A DNA stretch of 42,918 nt, taken from positions 1 to 42,918 of IMG/VR virus record IMGVR_UViG_3300005264_000043; one strand, given 5' to 3'. The stretch's first letter is position 1; each line of letters starts with the position of its first letter. This document shows positions 6,911 to 14,811 of this stretch, piece after piece. The position numbers were made by a program, and so were the translations under genes. Below the pieces are notes generated by a model. That model did not search any database. It saw only the letters and a program-made list of their open reading frames with translations, and was not told the DNA's origin. The stretch is from a virus.

Positions 6911-8141
6911 AATTAAAATAGATATGGATAAGGCCTTAGATATGAAAGAAGAAGGTATCAAAACAATGTCACAAATGGCAAAAATATTAGGTTGTGGCGT
7001 TCGAACACTTCAACAGCGTTTTCAAGATTTAAAAGAAGCAAGTACAGATGAATCCAATGAAGAAATTTTGACAGAAAATGTTAAACTTGCAAAACAAAAA
7101 CAACGTTATCAAGATTTAAATAGGATTGAAAGAAAAACATTTCGTGACCATGTTAGAAAAGAAAACGCAATTGCTGAATATAACAAAGAATTATTAAATG
7201 TTTTTACATCATATAGATTACCTGAGTTCGTTAAGGGTAAAAAGTATGCACAAATTAAACAACAAAACACATCAGGAATTATTCATGTTTCTGATGCACA
7301 TTTTAATGAATTGGTAAATTTACCATTTAATAAATATGATTTTACTATTGCTTCAAAGCGATTTGCATTATTTGCTAATAGGGCAAAAATATATTTTAAA
7401 GCAAATAAAATAAATAATATATTAATAGCCATAACAGGTGATTTAATGAACTCTGATAGACGATTAGATGAAATATTGGCAGAATCCACTAATAGAAGTA
7501 AAGCAACTTTTTTGGCAATAGCTATTCTTAGACAATTTATATTAGACCTTTCACAAGATTTTCGTGTAACGGTTTCAAGTGTTGTTGGAAATGAAAGTCG
7601 TGTTGACCCCGAAATAGGATGGGAAGAAAATTTCGCATCACACAATTATGATTATACAATATTTCATACATTAGCTTTGTTATTTGAAAAATCAAAAATT
7701 ACATTTTTAGATGGTGGGTCTGTTGAACAAGTTATCGAAGTAGCTGGACAAAATATATTATTAATACATGGTAATCAAATAAAAAAGAATAATGTTGAAC
7801 AAGATGTACAAAAAATCAAGGGAAAATATTCGTCAAAAGGAACAAGGTTAGATTTTATTCTGTTTGGTCATCTTCATTCATCAAGAATAGGTGACACATA
7901 TGCTAGAAGCAGTTCAATTGTCGGTGGTAATGCTTATTCAGATAGTGCATTACAGCTTGAATCAAGAGCAAGTCAAAATATTCATATATTTAATAGAAAC
8001 GGAACAAGAGATTCAATAAAAATTGATTTACAAAACACAGATGGAATACAAGGATATACAATTATTAAAGAATTAGAAAAATACAATGCTAAATCTATAA
8101 ATAAAGCTAAAAAAACAGTAACAGTTCAAAGGATTGCATAA
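6900..8141 (+). CDS. HTH domain fused to calcineurin-like metallophosphoesterase
   Basis: 413 residues. Residues 10-45 look like a helix-turn-helix (MSQMAKILGCGVRTLQQRF), followed by a charged helical linker to about 120. The phosphoesterase follows with all metal-binding motifs: D132 and H134 in HVSDAHF, D181 in TGDLMN, N231 in VVGNES, H290 in LIHGN, H324 and H326 in GHLHSS. It probably cuts phosphodiester bonds in nucleic acid, with the HTH supplying DNA contact. It is distinct from the SbcD-like enzyme at 10994. A strong AAGGAG site lies before the ATG, within the end of the protease gene. The substrate is not known. Confidence 0.85.
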   Translation: MPDKIKIDMDKALDMKEEGIKTMSQMAKILGCGVRTLQQRFQDLKEASTDESNEEILTENVKLAKQKQRYQDLNRIERKTFRDHVRKENAIAEYNKELLNVFTSYRLPEFVKGKKYAQIKQQNTSGIIHVSDAHFNELVNLPFNKYDFTIASKRFALFANRAKIYFKANKINNILIAITGDLMNSDRRLDEILAESTNRSKATFLAIAILRQFILDLSQDFRVTVSSVVGNESRVDPEIGWEENFASHNYDYTIFHTLALLFEKSKITFLDGGSVEQVIEVAGQNILLIHGNQIKKNNVEQDVQKIKGKYSSKGTRLDFILFGHLHSSRIGDTYARSSSIVGGNAYSDSALQLESRASQNIHIFNRNGTRDSIKIDLQNTDGIQGYTIIKELEKYNAKSINKAKKTVTVQRIA

Positions 8142-8143
8142 TA

Positions 8144-8383
8144 ATGGGAAGAAAAAAGAAAGTGGTCATACCAATTGACCCAAATACTCCAATATGTTGT
8201 GTATGTAAAAAATATATTGTAAAGAAAGACAAAACTAATATCGGTGCTAATTTAGTGGGTTATGAATTATTTAGACATGATGGATGTTATCTTCATAATT
8301 TACCAAATGGAGAATATATTAAATTAAAAAATTGTACAGAGATGAAATTGAAAGAGAAAAAGAAATGTATCTCAAAAAAATAA
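8144..8383 (+). CDS. Small zinc-binding-type protein
   Basis: 79 residues with a basic start (MGRKKK), a CCVCKK knuckle at about 18-23 and a second possible ligand pair HDGCYLH at about 45-51. This suggests a small zinc-finger fold. A lysine-rich tail overlaps the start of the Rad50 N-half by 19 bases. It lies between two DNA-metabolism genes. No named family recognised. Confidence 0.6.
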   Translation: MGRKKKVVIPIDPNTPICCVCKKYIVKKDKTNIGANLVGYELFRHDGCYLHNLPNGEYIKLKNCTEMKLKEKKKCISKK

Positions 8384-9477
8384 TAATTAAAAACTTCATG
8401 ATGCATGAACATTTTGAACAATCGTTTGGTCCGGATATCAATGTAATAACCGGACTAACCGAAACCGGCAAAAGTTGTATGTTCAAAGCTATGACTTTTT
8501 TATTCAACCAGTGTTCTTTATCACAAGATGATTATAGACGTGAGGGTACAAAAGAAACAAGTGTCGAAGGTATTTTAAGTAACGGGTTCAGTGTTGAACG
8601 GATTCGTACAAATTCTATCAATAGATACATTCTTAAAAAAGAAGATTGTGAAGACCAAGTCTTTGATTCATTTGGTAAAGAGTTACCTGAAGAAATTGCT
8701 GATGCATTAGAGATATCACAAATCAATGTAGATAAGGAACATGTTTGTTTAAACTTTGGTGACCAAGATGATATGAATTTTTTAATTGATAACACATATT
8801 CTGATGGGTTTAAAGCAAAATTATTTAATAAGTTAACTGGTAATGAAATATTAGATAAGGTGTTTAAAGAATTAAACAAAGAAGCATTAAGTGTTAGTAG
8901 AGACATTAAAACTTCAGAAAAATTAAACGAAACACAAGAAGAACAAATGGCAGAACATTCGTTATCATACAAGTCATTGAAATCGAAACTTAGTATGGCG
9001 ACAGAACAATTCGAAAGCATCGACAAAGACAATCAAGAGTGCGAATTATTAAATGAATTAAGTGATAAACTAAAGAAGATTAAAGAGAATGCAGAATTTA
9101 TTAATTATAAATTGTCCAAAATTAAAACTGTAGATGTTGATTTTGATGATTTAAAAAGAGATAATGTCGAAATCACCAATTTAAATTGTTTATATGAATC
9201 ATTGTCAAAAATAAATAAATCTATAACAGAGAATGAGCAAAAATTAAACTCGCTAAAATCAGTCGATGTTGACTTTGAACAATTAAAAAGAGATGCTTTA
9301 TCGCTTCAAAATTTGCGAAGATTAGACAGTTTAATCACCGCACAGTTAGAAAAAGAACAAGAGATAGCAATAAATATCAAAGATGCTAAACAAAAATTAA
9401 AGAAAAGTGAAGAAGAACTAGCCGAAGTTTGGAAAAATAATACACAGTGCCCATTGTGTGGAATGGAAAAGAAATGA
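8365..9477 (+). CDS. Rad50/SbcC-like ATPase, N-terminal half ending in the zinc hook
   Basis: 370 residues. It begins as Rad50/SbcC proteins do (MYLKKIIIKNFMMHEHF), with Walker A GLTETGKS at 30-37 and a probable Q-loop near LNFGDQDD. A coiled coil runs from about 170 to 355. The hook CPLC (C362, C365) sits five residues before the stop. The ABC signature, Walker B and H-loop are missing and occur in the gene at 12734. The start at 8365 is preferred over 8332 because the family's conserved strand begins there. The stop shares an ATGA with a complete following gene, so this is not a simple frameshift. Expected role: with the C-half and the SbcD-like nuclease, DNA-end processing and recombination, as T4 gp46/gp47. 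Confidence 0.87.
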   Translation: MYLKKIIIKNFMMHEHFEQSFGPDINVITGLTETGKSCMFKAMTFLFNQCSLSQDDYRREGTKETSVEGILSNGFSVERIRTNSINRYILKKEDCEDQVFDSFGKELPEEIADALEISQINVDKEHVCLNFGDQDDMNFLIDNTYSDGFKAKLFNKLTGNEILDKVFKELNKEALSVSRDIKTSEKLNETQEEQMAEHSLSYKSLKSKLSMATEQFESIDKDNQECELLNELSDKLKKIKENAEFINYKLSKIKTVDVDFDDLKRDNVEITNLNCLYESLSKINKSITENEQKLNSLKSVDVDFEQLKRDALSLQNLRRLDSLITAQLEKEQEIAINIKDAKQKLKKSEEELAEVWKNNTQCPLCGMEKK

Positions 9478-9692
9478 GCAAATACATAGAATTTCAAGAA
9501 GTACCATTTAAAGGTAAAACAAAAAGATATTTAATTATATCTAAATCAGATGAAACCCCTTTAGGAAAAATTCAATGGTATAGTGCGTGGCGACAATATG
9601 TGTTTATGTCGGGATTTCCTACGATTTGGAATAAAGATTGTTTAATTACAGTACAAGAATTTTTACAACAATTGATGGATGAAAGAATGTGA
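9474..9692 (+). CDS. Conserved-looking phage hypothetical protein
   Basis: 72 residues with a recognisable pattern, LGKIQWYSAWRQYVF around residues 28-42, then DCL and an amphipathic C-terminal helix (VQEFLQQLMDERM). Short proteins with a WYxxWRQY core are common in phage replication regions; their function is unknown to me. It starts in the ATGA overlap with the Rad50 N-half. A longer version from 9447 would overlap more without a better ribosome site. Confidence 0.72.
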   Translation: MSKYIEFQEVPFKGKTKRYLIISKSDETPLGKIQWYSAWRQYVFMSGFPTIWNKDCLITVQEFLQQLMDERM

Positions 9693-9704
9693 GGTGTGTC
9701 CATT

Positions 9705-9920
9705 ATGCAAAAAAGAAACAAATGCTTGGCTTGCCACAGACCAATTGAAGATGGACTGTATTTTTGTAGTATCACTTGTAGTTGTCTATGTGGTTATATG
9801 CACGTTAGAAAAGATGGACCAAAGAAAGATATTAGTAAAATCACTCAAGAAGAAATTGATACATTTTTAAACAATGAACCAATTAGACCAAATTATCCAG
9901 ATAAGGAAAAATATTTATGA
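9705..9920 (+). CDS. Small cysteine-rich zinc-finger-like protein
   Basis: 71 residues. CLAC at about 7-10 pairs with FCSITCSC at about 23-30, a treble-clef or zinc-ribbon pattern with six cysteines near the N-terminus. The rest is polar and ends in a proline-rich stretch (NEPIRPNYPDKE). The ATG at 9705 has a GAGGTG ribosome site; a GTG at 9696 is a weaker alternative. Its stop overlaps the next start (ATGA), which supports this frame over the competing one at 9679. Confidence 0.62.
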   Translation: MQKRNKCLACHRPIEDGLYFCSITCSCLCGYMHVRKDGPKKDISKITQEEIDTFLNNEPIRPNYPDKEKYL

Positions 9921-10093
9921 AAAGATATCAAATAAAAATAGATAGATGCACAGGAATCGAGGATGTTCCTATACAACATTGGAAAGATTTAATTTCTTCA
10001 CTTGTTCTTTGTGGTTATGAAGTATATGGAGATACTGAACAAATAGTGTTTAATACAGGGTGTGATGATATTGTCAAGGAGATTAAAGAATGA
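9917..10093 (+). CDS. Small hypothetical protein
   Basis: 58 residues, linked to both neighbours by ATGA overlaps. It has an alternating beta-alpha-beta look: YQIKIDRC, a helix VPIQHWKDLISSLVLCGY, then EVYGDTEQIVF and a short helix. The helix-strand pattern resembles small phage proteins that bind other proteins. No family recognised. Confidence 0.6.
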   Translation: MKRYQIKIDRCTGIEDVPIQHWKDLISSLVLCGYEVYGDTEQIVFNTGCDDIVKEIKE

Positions 10094-10314
10094 AATTTTT
10101 ATATGAACCAAAAATACAAAAATTGTTTGATGATTTAGATGTGTTAGAAGATAATGCGAGAAAAAATAAAGTTGATAATTGTACATTGAAAGCAATAAAT
10201 AAATTTAGAATTGAACTAAGTCAAGTGGTGATTCCAACAATATTAATTAAAAAATCTAATGTTGATTTTCATGACCCTAATGGTATATATTATGTAGACG
10301 GAGTAGACAAATGA
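10090..10314 (+). CDS. Small hypothetical protein
   Basis: 74 residues, mostly helical (KIQKLFDDLDVLEDNARKN, then LKAINKFRIELSQ), ending in a short strand-rich tail (FHDPNGIYYVDG). Shares ATGA junctions on both sides, the second with an HNH gene. No family recognised. Confidence 0.6.
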   Translation: MKFLYEPKIQKLFDDLDVLEDNARKNKVDNCTLKAINKFRIELSQVVIPTILIKKSNVDFHDPNGIYYVDGVDK

Positions 10315-10994
10315 AGAAGATTTGCACAAAATGTGGAATTCCAAAAGATATTAAAGAATTTAACAAAGACAACCAAAAATGTGATAATCTCTCTTCAAAT
10401 TGTAAAAAATGTTGTTTAGAAAGAGTAAAAATATATAATAAATCTCACAAAGAAGAAAAATGTATATACGATAACACTTGGAGAAAAATAAAGCGGAATA
10501 AATTATCCGAATTAAAGAAACAATATTATAGAAAAAACAAAGAAAATATCAAAATACAAGCAGAAAAATATAATAAACAATATCCATGGAAACGAACACT
10601 TTCTGGTATAATTCATAGATGTAATCATTCAGGTTGCAGTGCTTATCACAGATATGGCGGTAGAGGAATTAAATGTTTGATTACAGAAGAAGAACTTAAA
10701 GATTTATGGTTTCGAGATAAAGCGTATTTAATGAAAAAACCAACAATTGATAGAGAAGACAATGATGGGAATTATGAATACAGTAATTGTAGTTATATTG
10801 AACACTACGATAATACCGGAAAAGCACATAGTAAAATTATTATACAATATAATTTAAACGGAGATTTTATTAAAGAATATAAATCTGGAAGAAACGCATC
10901 TCAAGAAACAAAATTAGATTATAAACATATATCATCTGTAGCTAACGGTATTTCACAAACAGGGTTTATTTGGAAATATAAAGGAGATTTATAA
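10311..10994 (+). CDS. HNH homing endonuclease with C-terminal NUMOD1
   Basis: 227 residues. An N-terminal zinc finger (CTKC 5-8, CKKC 31-34) and a basic helical linker precede a nuclease core (YHRYGGRGIKCL from 112, DLWFRDKAYLMKKP, IDREDNDGNYEYSNC 146-160). The core matches the phage HNH subgroup with a GGRGI motif and a D-R-x-D-N-D-G-x-Y active region. A NUMOD1 module occupies about 179-222 (YNLNGDFIKEYKS to GFIWKYK). It is a close paralogue of the broken HNH gene at 38903-39446 on the other strand. It sits inside the recombination operon between the split Rad50 halves and joins its neighbours with ATGA and TAATG overlaps. Confidence 0.87.
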   Translation: MKKICTKCGIPKDIKEFNKDNQKCDNLSSNCKKCCLERVKIYNKSHKEEKCIYDNTWRKIKRNKLSELKKQYYRKNKENIKIQAEKYNKQYPWKRTLSGIIHRCNHSGCSAYHRYGGRGIKCLITEEELKDLWFRDKAYLMKKPTIDREDNDGNYEYSNCSYIEHYDNTGKAHSKIIIQYNLNGDFIKEYKSGRNASQETKLDYKHISSVANGISQTGFIWKYKGDL

Positions 10995-11908
10995 TGCGAT
11001 TTTTAATTTTTTCGGATGCACATTTCTCTGGTAAATCTCCAAATAAACGAACTGATAATTATTATCAATCGTGTTTAGAAAAATTTGATGAAATATTGAC
11101 ATTAAGTAAAAATGTCGATGCAATTATATCAGTAGGAGATTTTTTAGATAGTCCGCTTATTTCAAACACAATCATTGATGATTTTTTAGACAGAATAGAG
11201 AAAAACGACAAAGATTTTTATGTTATATATGGCAATCATGAACTTAATGGTTATAATTTAAATGCTTCAAAATCCAGTAGTTTGTCACACATGATTAGAC
11301 GGTCAAAAAAAGTTAAACATTTACAAGAATTAGAAGATGATAATATGTTTATAAAAGGATATGATTGTTATTATGGGATTGAAGATAAATTAATTAAAGA
11401 CGGATTAATACACAGTAGTGATAAAAAATTCACCATTGCGTTTACACATGCGTATATTTCAATTAAACCGTTTTTTCAAAATGTAAGCCATATATGTGCT
11501 AAAGACTTAGAAACAAATTATTCAATTATTTGGTGTTCACATTTCCATACTGATTTTGATGAAACAATTAATGGTACACGTTTTTTAAACACCAATTCAA
11601 TTGGTAGAGCATCAATCAATGAACAACATTTACCAAAGGTAGCTATTATTGACACGGATACAAAAAATATTAAAGTAATAACTTTAAAATGCGCCAAACC
11701 AGCTAATGAAATCTTTGATTTGGTGAAGTATGATGAAGTAAAAGATAAGAAAAAAGATATAAAGGAATTTCTTGATTCATTAAAAAATGTAGATTTTCAA
11801 TCAATGGAGATAGGTCAACAAATTGTTCAAATTAGTAAATCAGAAAAAATTGAAGAACCAATTACTAACCATTTATTAAAAACAATAGACAAGGTGAGAA
11901 ATGAATAA
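10994..11908 (+). CDS. SbcD/Mre11-like DNA exonuclease subunit
   Basis: 304 residues with the metallophosphoesterase motifs of Mre11/SbcD: FSDAHFSG (D8, H10), SVGDFLDS (D49), IYGNHELNG (N81, H82), FTHAYI and WCSHFHTDF. Known role of the family: manganese-dependent nuclease working with the Rad50/SbcC ATPase on DNA ends (gp47 with gp46 in T4). It lies between the two halves of the split Rad50 in one operon, which strongly suggests a complex of three polypeptides. It starts on a TAATG junction with the HNH gene, which carries a GGAGATTTATA ribosome site. Confidence 0.88.
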   Translation: MRFLIFSDAHFSGKSPNKRTDNYYQSCLEKFDEILTLSKNVDAIISVGDFLDSPLISNTIIDDFLDRIEKNDKDFYVIYGNHELNGYNLNASKSSSLSHMIRRSKKVKHLQELEDDNMFIKGYDCYYGIEDKLIKDGLIHSSDKKFTIAFTHAYISIKPFFQNVSHICAKDLETNYSIIWCSHFHTDFDETINGTRFLNTNSIGRASINEQHLPKVAIIDTDTKNIKVITLKCAKPANEIFDLVKYDEVKDKKKDIKEFLDSLKNVDFQSMEIGQQIVQISKSEKIEEPITNHLLKTIDKVRNE

Positions 11909-12050
11909 CATAATTAAGTGTCCACATTGTAATAAATGTTTCTTTGGAGCAACAAATTCAATTTGTCCATTTTGTAAAAAAGATACAAATGTTGTACCAG
12001 AATTACCGGAATTTATGAATGATATATTTGGGGGATTTAAAAATGACTAA
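11901..12050 (+). CDS. Very small double-zinc-knuckle protein
   Basis: 49 residues. CPHC at 7-10 and CPFC at 22-25 form a clear two-knuckle zinc ribbon, with a third cysteine (KCFFG) between. An acidic, proline-containing tail follows (VVPELPEFMNDIFGG). The start overlaps the SbcD-like gene by 8 bases, and its own 3' end holds the GGGGGA ribosome site of the next gene. Function unknown. Confidence 0.65.
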   Translation: MNNIIKCPHCNKCFFGATNSICPFCKKDTNVVPELPEFMNDIFGGFKND

Positions 12051-12270
12051 TATTGAAAAAATTGAAGAATTACAAAAAGTATCACAAGAAAGTAAAGATG
12101 AATTAATTCGTTTAAATGAACAAAAGAAAATAAACACAGAAGAAAAAACAAAAGTATTAGCTGAATTAAAAGAAGCTGGTGTGACAGAAGACGACATTGA
12201 ATCTATTATTGAAGAAAAAAATAAAGTATTAACTGAAAAGATTAACAAAATTGAGGAGATGCTAAAATGA
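12043..12270 (+). CDS. Small coiled-coil protein
   Basis: 75 residues, nearly all one charged amphipathic helix with heptad-like leucine/isoleucine spacing (IEKIEELQKV, ELIRLNEQKK, IEEMLK), broken by a short AGVTEDDIES turn near 45-54. That makes a helical hairpin likely. It lies between the SbcD-like gene and the Rad50 C-half, so it might belong to that complex; this is inference from position. The ATG at 12043 has a strong GGGGGA site. Confidence 0.62.
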   Translation: MTNIEKIEELQKVSQESKDELIRLNEQKKINTEEKTKVLAELKEAGVTEDDIESIIEEKNKVLTEKINKIEEMLK

Positions 12271-12554
12271 CATTAGTTGATAGAATGCTAGAACTTAAAT
12301 TTATTTTAGTTAGTGGAACTGTGTTATCTGAAGATTTAGATTTACATTTTATTCCGTCAAATGAGTTAATAGAATTATATAAATTACCCATTGAACAATG
12401 TGTTTGTGTAGATGAAGAAATCCCTGAACGTTCATATAAAAACAGAGATTTAATTAACCCTTATCAAATTATTTTATATCCTAGAGATTGTGGTGATTAT
12501 GAAGAACATTTAAGAGATTTATTTAATTTGTGGACATCAGTATATGGAGTATAA
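12267..12554 (+). CDS. Hypothetical protein
   Basis: 95 residues, acidic, probably alpha/beta (FILVSGTVLSEDLDLHFIP, then LIELYKLPIEQCVCVDEE, INPYQIILYPRDCGDYEEHL). Shares an ATGA with the coiled-coil gene before it. No family recognised. Confidence 0.62.
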   Translation: MTLVDRMLELKFILVSGTVLSEDLDLHFIPSNELIELYKLPIEQCVCVDEEIPERSYKNRDLINPYQIILYPRDCGDYEEHLRDLFNLWTSVYGV

Positions 12555-12557
12555 ATT

Positions 12558-12737
12558 ATGAAATTACCACATTGGGCAAAATATTCTTGGGAACAACTAG
12601 ATGAATATTCTTACAATTTACACAAAATAATAGCATTACTTTCTCCTCATTGTGAAAAAGAATGTCGAGAACAATGGATTGTGTTTAAATTTTTGCGAAA
12701 GAAACAGGCATTAGAAAAGAAGTGGAGCATGTTATGA
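12558..12737 (+). CDS. Small hypothetical protein
   Basis: 59 residues, rich in tryptophan and charged residues (MKLPHWAKYSWEQLDEYSY, CREQWIVFKFLRKK). It is probably a single helical bundle. The stop shares an ATGA with the Rad50 C-half, whose GGAG ribosome site lies inside this gene. No family recognised. Confidence 0.58.
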   Translation: MKLPHWAKYSWEQLDEYSYNLHKIIALLSPHCEKECREQWIVFKFLRKKQALEKKWSML

Positions 12738-13348
12738 ATTTATTAGATATAAAAAATAAAATAAAACAATTAGAAATTGATACTTCATCTGCAAAAGGTA
12801 GTCTTTCTCTTCTTGAAAATCAATACACTGAAACAATTGATAAAATCGAAGAATTAAAAGATTTACAAATTGTTAATGCTAAAGCAATTGAATTATTAAA
12901 CTTGGTTCAAAAATCAACCAAGGATTTAATTTCTGATATGTTTGAAGGTGTAATATCAAAAGCATTATGTTTTATTCACCAAACAGATGATTATAAATTT
13001 GAATTAGATTTTGATAGACATGGTAATGTGCCAAAATTATCCTTTAGGCTTAAAACACCAGACATGGAAGAATCACATGATATTATGGGTACTAGAGCCG
13101 GTGGTGCAAAAGATATCATTGTTATGGCTATTCGATTAGTGTTACTTGAGATATCAAAGAATAAAGGATTTTTATTTCTCGACGAAGCATTCAAGAGATT
13201 AGACAACGAAGATACAACTAAGGAAGCTATGAAATTTTTAATTGAAACACAAAAAGAAACAGGTCGTCAAATTTTATTGATTACTCACAGAGATGCAGTT
13301 GTTAATAGTGTACCAAATCCAATTATATTAAATAGGAGAACACAGTGA
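12734..13348 (+). CDS. Rad50/SbcC-like ATPase, C-terminal half
   Basis: 204 residues. Residues 1-65 are a coiled coil (DIKNKIKQLEIDT, DKIEELKDLQ). The C-terminal ATPase lobe follows: ABC-type signature TRAGGAKD at 120-127, Walker B FLFLDEAF with D150 and E151, and H-loop ITHRD with H185. There is no Walker A, which is supplied by the gene at 8365. Together the halves (370 plus 204 residues) equal a T4 gp46-sized protein. The returning coil is much shorter than the N-half coil, so hook geometry must differ from a normal Rad50. The start at 12734 has a GGAG site; a GTG at 12722 is less likely. The next gene overlaps with GTGA. Confidence 0.87.
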   Translation: MNLLDIKNKIKQLEIDTSSAKGSLSLLENQYTETIDKIEELKDLQIVNAKAIELLNLVQKSTKDLISDMFEGVISKALCFIHQTDDYKFELDFDRHGNVPKLSFRLKTPDMEESHDIMGTRAGGAKDIIVMAIRLVLLEISKNKGFLFLDEAFKRLDNEDTTKEAMKFLIETQKETGRQILLITHRDAVVNSVPNPIILNRRTQ

Positions 13349-13635
13349 TTGCTAAAATCAAACAATTTTTTACCAAAAGAAAAGAAACTAAGAATAAAAA
13401 AGAAGAACTAATTAATGCACAAGCATATTATAAAATACTTCAAAGTGGTGGTGTATTTGTTAAATTTGTGCAAGATGATTTAAATAATTCAAGTGTTTCT
13501 ATAGATAGATATCAAAGACGACGTATGAAAAAGACCATTATTAAAGGAGAATTTACACCTGAATTAATTGGACATTATCAAAAACAAATTTCAAGAGTAT
13601 TAGAAAATGTCAATAAAGAATTGGAGAAATTATGA
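13345..13635 (+). CDS. Hypothetical basic helical protein (GTG start)
   Basis: 96 residues starting at GTG, placed by an AGGAG site six bases upstream and a 4-base overlap with the Rad50 C-half. Very basic at the N-terminus (KQFFTKRKETKNKKEE), then helical segments and a basic RYQRRRMKK stretch near 55-63. No family recognised; the charge would suit nucleic-acid binding. Confidence 0.62.
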   Translation: MIAKIKQFFTKRKETKNKKEELINAQAYYKILQSGGVFVKFVQDDLNNSSVSIDRYQRRRMKKTIIKGEFTPELIGHYQKQISRVLENVNKELEKL

Positions 13636-13937
13636 AAACGAAATTCAATGTAAAAGACACAGTTTATTGGGTAAATGACTATAAAATAGTTAAATCGATT
13701 GTCAAAGAAGTTATAGTTAGAACAGATAAAAATGGTACATCAACATTATACAACATTGTATCTGTTCTAGATGGTAAGGAAAGAATGAGTATTGAAGCAC
13801 AATTAGTGGATAATTTATCTACTGCTAAACGGAGTGCGATAATTAACTGGGGAACCATTACAAAAGATGTTGCTGAACAAATAGATAAGATGACAGAACT
13901 ATCATTTGAACCATTACGGATAACAAATGACAAATAA
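13632..13937 (+). CDS. Hypothetical protein, small beta-rich N-terminus
   Basis: 101 residues. The first half looks like a small barrel (FNVKDTVYWVND, IVKEVIVRTDKN, LYNIVSVLDGKERMSI), similar in style to KOW/SH3-like modules, and the second half is helical. ATGA with the gene before; its end overlaps the next start by 11 bases. No confident family. Confidence 0.58.
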   Translation: MKTKFNVKDTVYWVNDYKIVKSIVKEVIVRTDKNGTSTLYNIVSVLDGKERMSIEAQLVDNLSTAKRSAIINWGTITKDVAEQIDKMTELSFEPLRITNDK

Positions 13938-14733
13938 AGCTATTATTCTAGGGGGTGGAGCGAGCATAAGGCAAAATCTTTGGAGTGTTCCCATTGAAGA
14001 ATTGCCAGTATGGAACAATATTAAAAATTGTTTCACAATTGGTACTAATTTTGTATATAAATATTTTACACCAACAGTATTAATGTACTCTGATTACCAG
14101 TTTTACGCATCACAAAAGGATAAATTAAAAAATATACCATTAATAATTGGAACAGAAGATGGCGCATATAATCGAAAAGATGGACCAAGAATAGATGATA
14201 ATGTTATTTTATTTAAAGTGTGTAAGGGTAAGAAGAAATTAATATGGGGTCAGAGAGAAGAGGGCACCCATCCTCATTATTGGGGAAAGGATGCATGGAG
14301 CAAAGGATTTTACACAAGTCAACTCATTGGTCTTAAAGCATTAAATCTTGCAATAGCGCTCAATTGTGACGAAATATACTTATTAGGGATGGATGCTTGC
14401 GAGATAACAGGTCATACTCATTTTTATGGTGATACAACTACTGGTAACTATGTATATGATGGTCAAAAACATTGCGGAGTAGGTAAGCATAATAACGGAA
14501 AATATAAAACAGGTAACTATAATAAAATAGATGAATTAAATAATGTATGGTATGAACCATTTAAACAAGAATTAGATAATGGTGTTAAGATTTATAATGT
14601 ATCAAGGGATTCAAAAATAAATGTATTTCCAAAAATAAGTTATAACACCTTTTATAAAAAAATATTAAATGATAAACCTGTTGACCAAACTAAGATAAGA
14701 AGTGAGATTAGGAGAAAAAATAATAAAAGATGA
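13927..14733 (+). CDS. DUF115/GT42-like protein, first copy
   Basis: 268 residues. It opens with a nucleotide-fold strand and glycine turn (AIILGGGASIRQ, residues 5-16) and later carries LALNC-type helix plus DEIYLLGMDAC near 150-160, followed by HTHFYGD. This GGGxSL ... IYLLGxD pattern is shared by DUF115/MAF flagellin-glycosylation proteins and GT42 sialyltransferases. The gene at 15627 has the same pattern, so the two are probably distant paralogues. It opens the sugar-modification cassette. The likely role is in transferring or preparing a sugar for a phage or host glycan; substrate unknown. Confidence 0.62.
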   Translation: MTNKAIILGGGASIRQNLWSVPIEELPVWNNIKNCFTIGTNFVYKYFTPTVLMYSDYQFYASQKDKLKNIPLIIGTEDGAYNRKDGPRIDDNVILFKVCKGKKKLIWGQREEGTHPHYWGKDAWSKGFYTSQLIGLKALNLAIALNCDEIYLLGMDACEITGHTHFYGDTTTGNYVYDGQKHCGVGKHNNGKYKTGNYNKIDELNNVWYEPFKQELDNGVKIYNVSRDSKINVFPKISYNTFYKKILNDKPVDQTKIRSEIRRKNNKR

Positions 14734-14811
14734 ATCACTTTTAAAATTAATCCAAGAAAAAATAAGTATAAAAAATATGACAAAAGATTATAGGCATAAA
14801 TAGGAGATTAC

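Noticed and set aside
7283-7645. A 120-codon - strand frame opposite the metallophosphoesterase
   Set aside because: It lies over the catalytic motifs of the sense gene, and its own product shows no motif.
8532-9032. A 166-codon - strand frame opposite the Rad50 N-half
   Set aside because: Low-complexity serine/leucine product from the antisense of a coiled coil; no ribosome site, no family.
9679-9870. A 63-codon frame with CEVCPLC at its start
   Set aside because: It overlaps the 9705 frame, which has a better cysteine pattern, a ribosome site and an exact ATGA junction with the next gene. The hydrophobic stretch here reads as a shadow.
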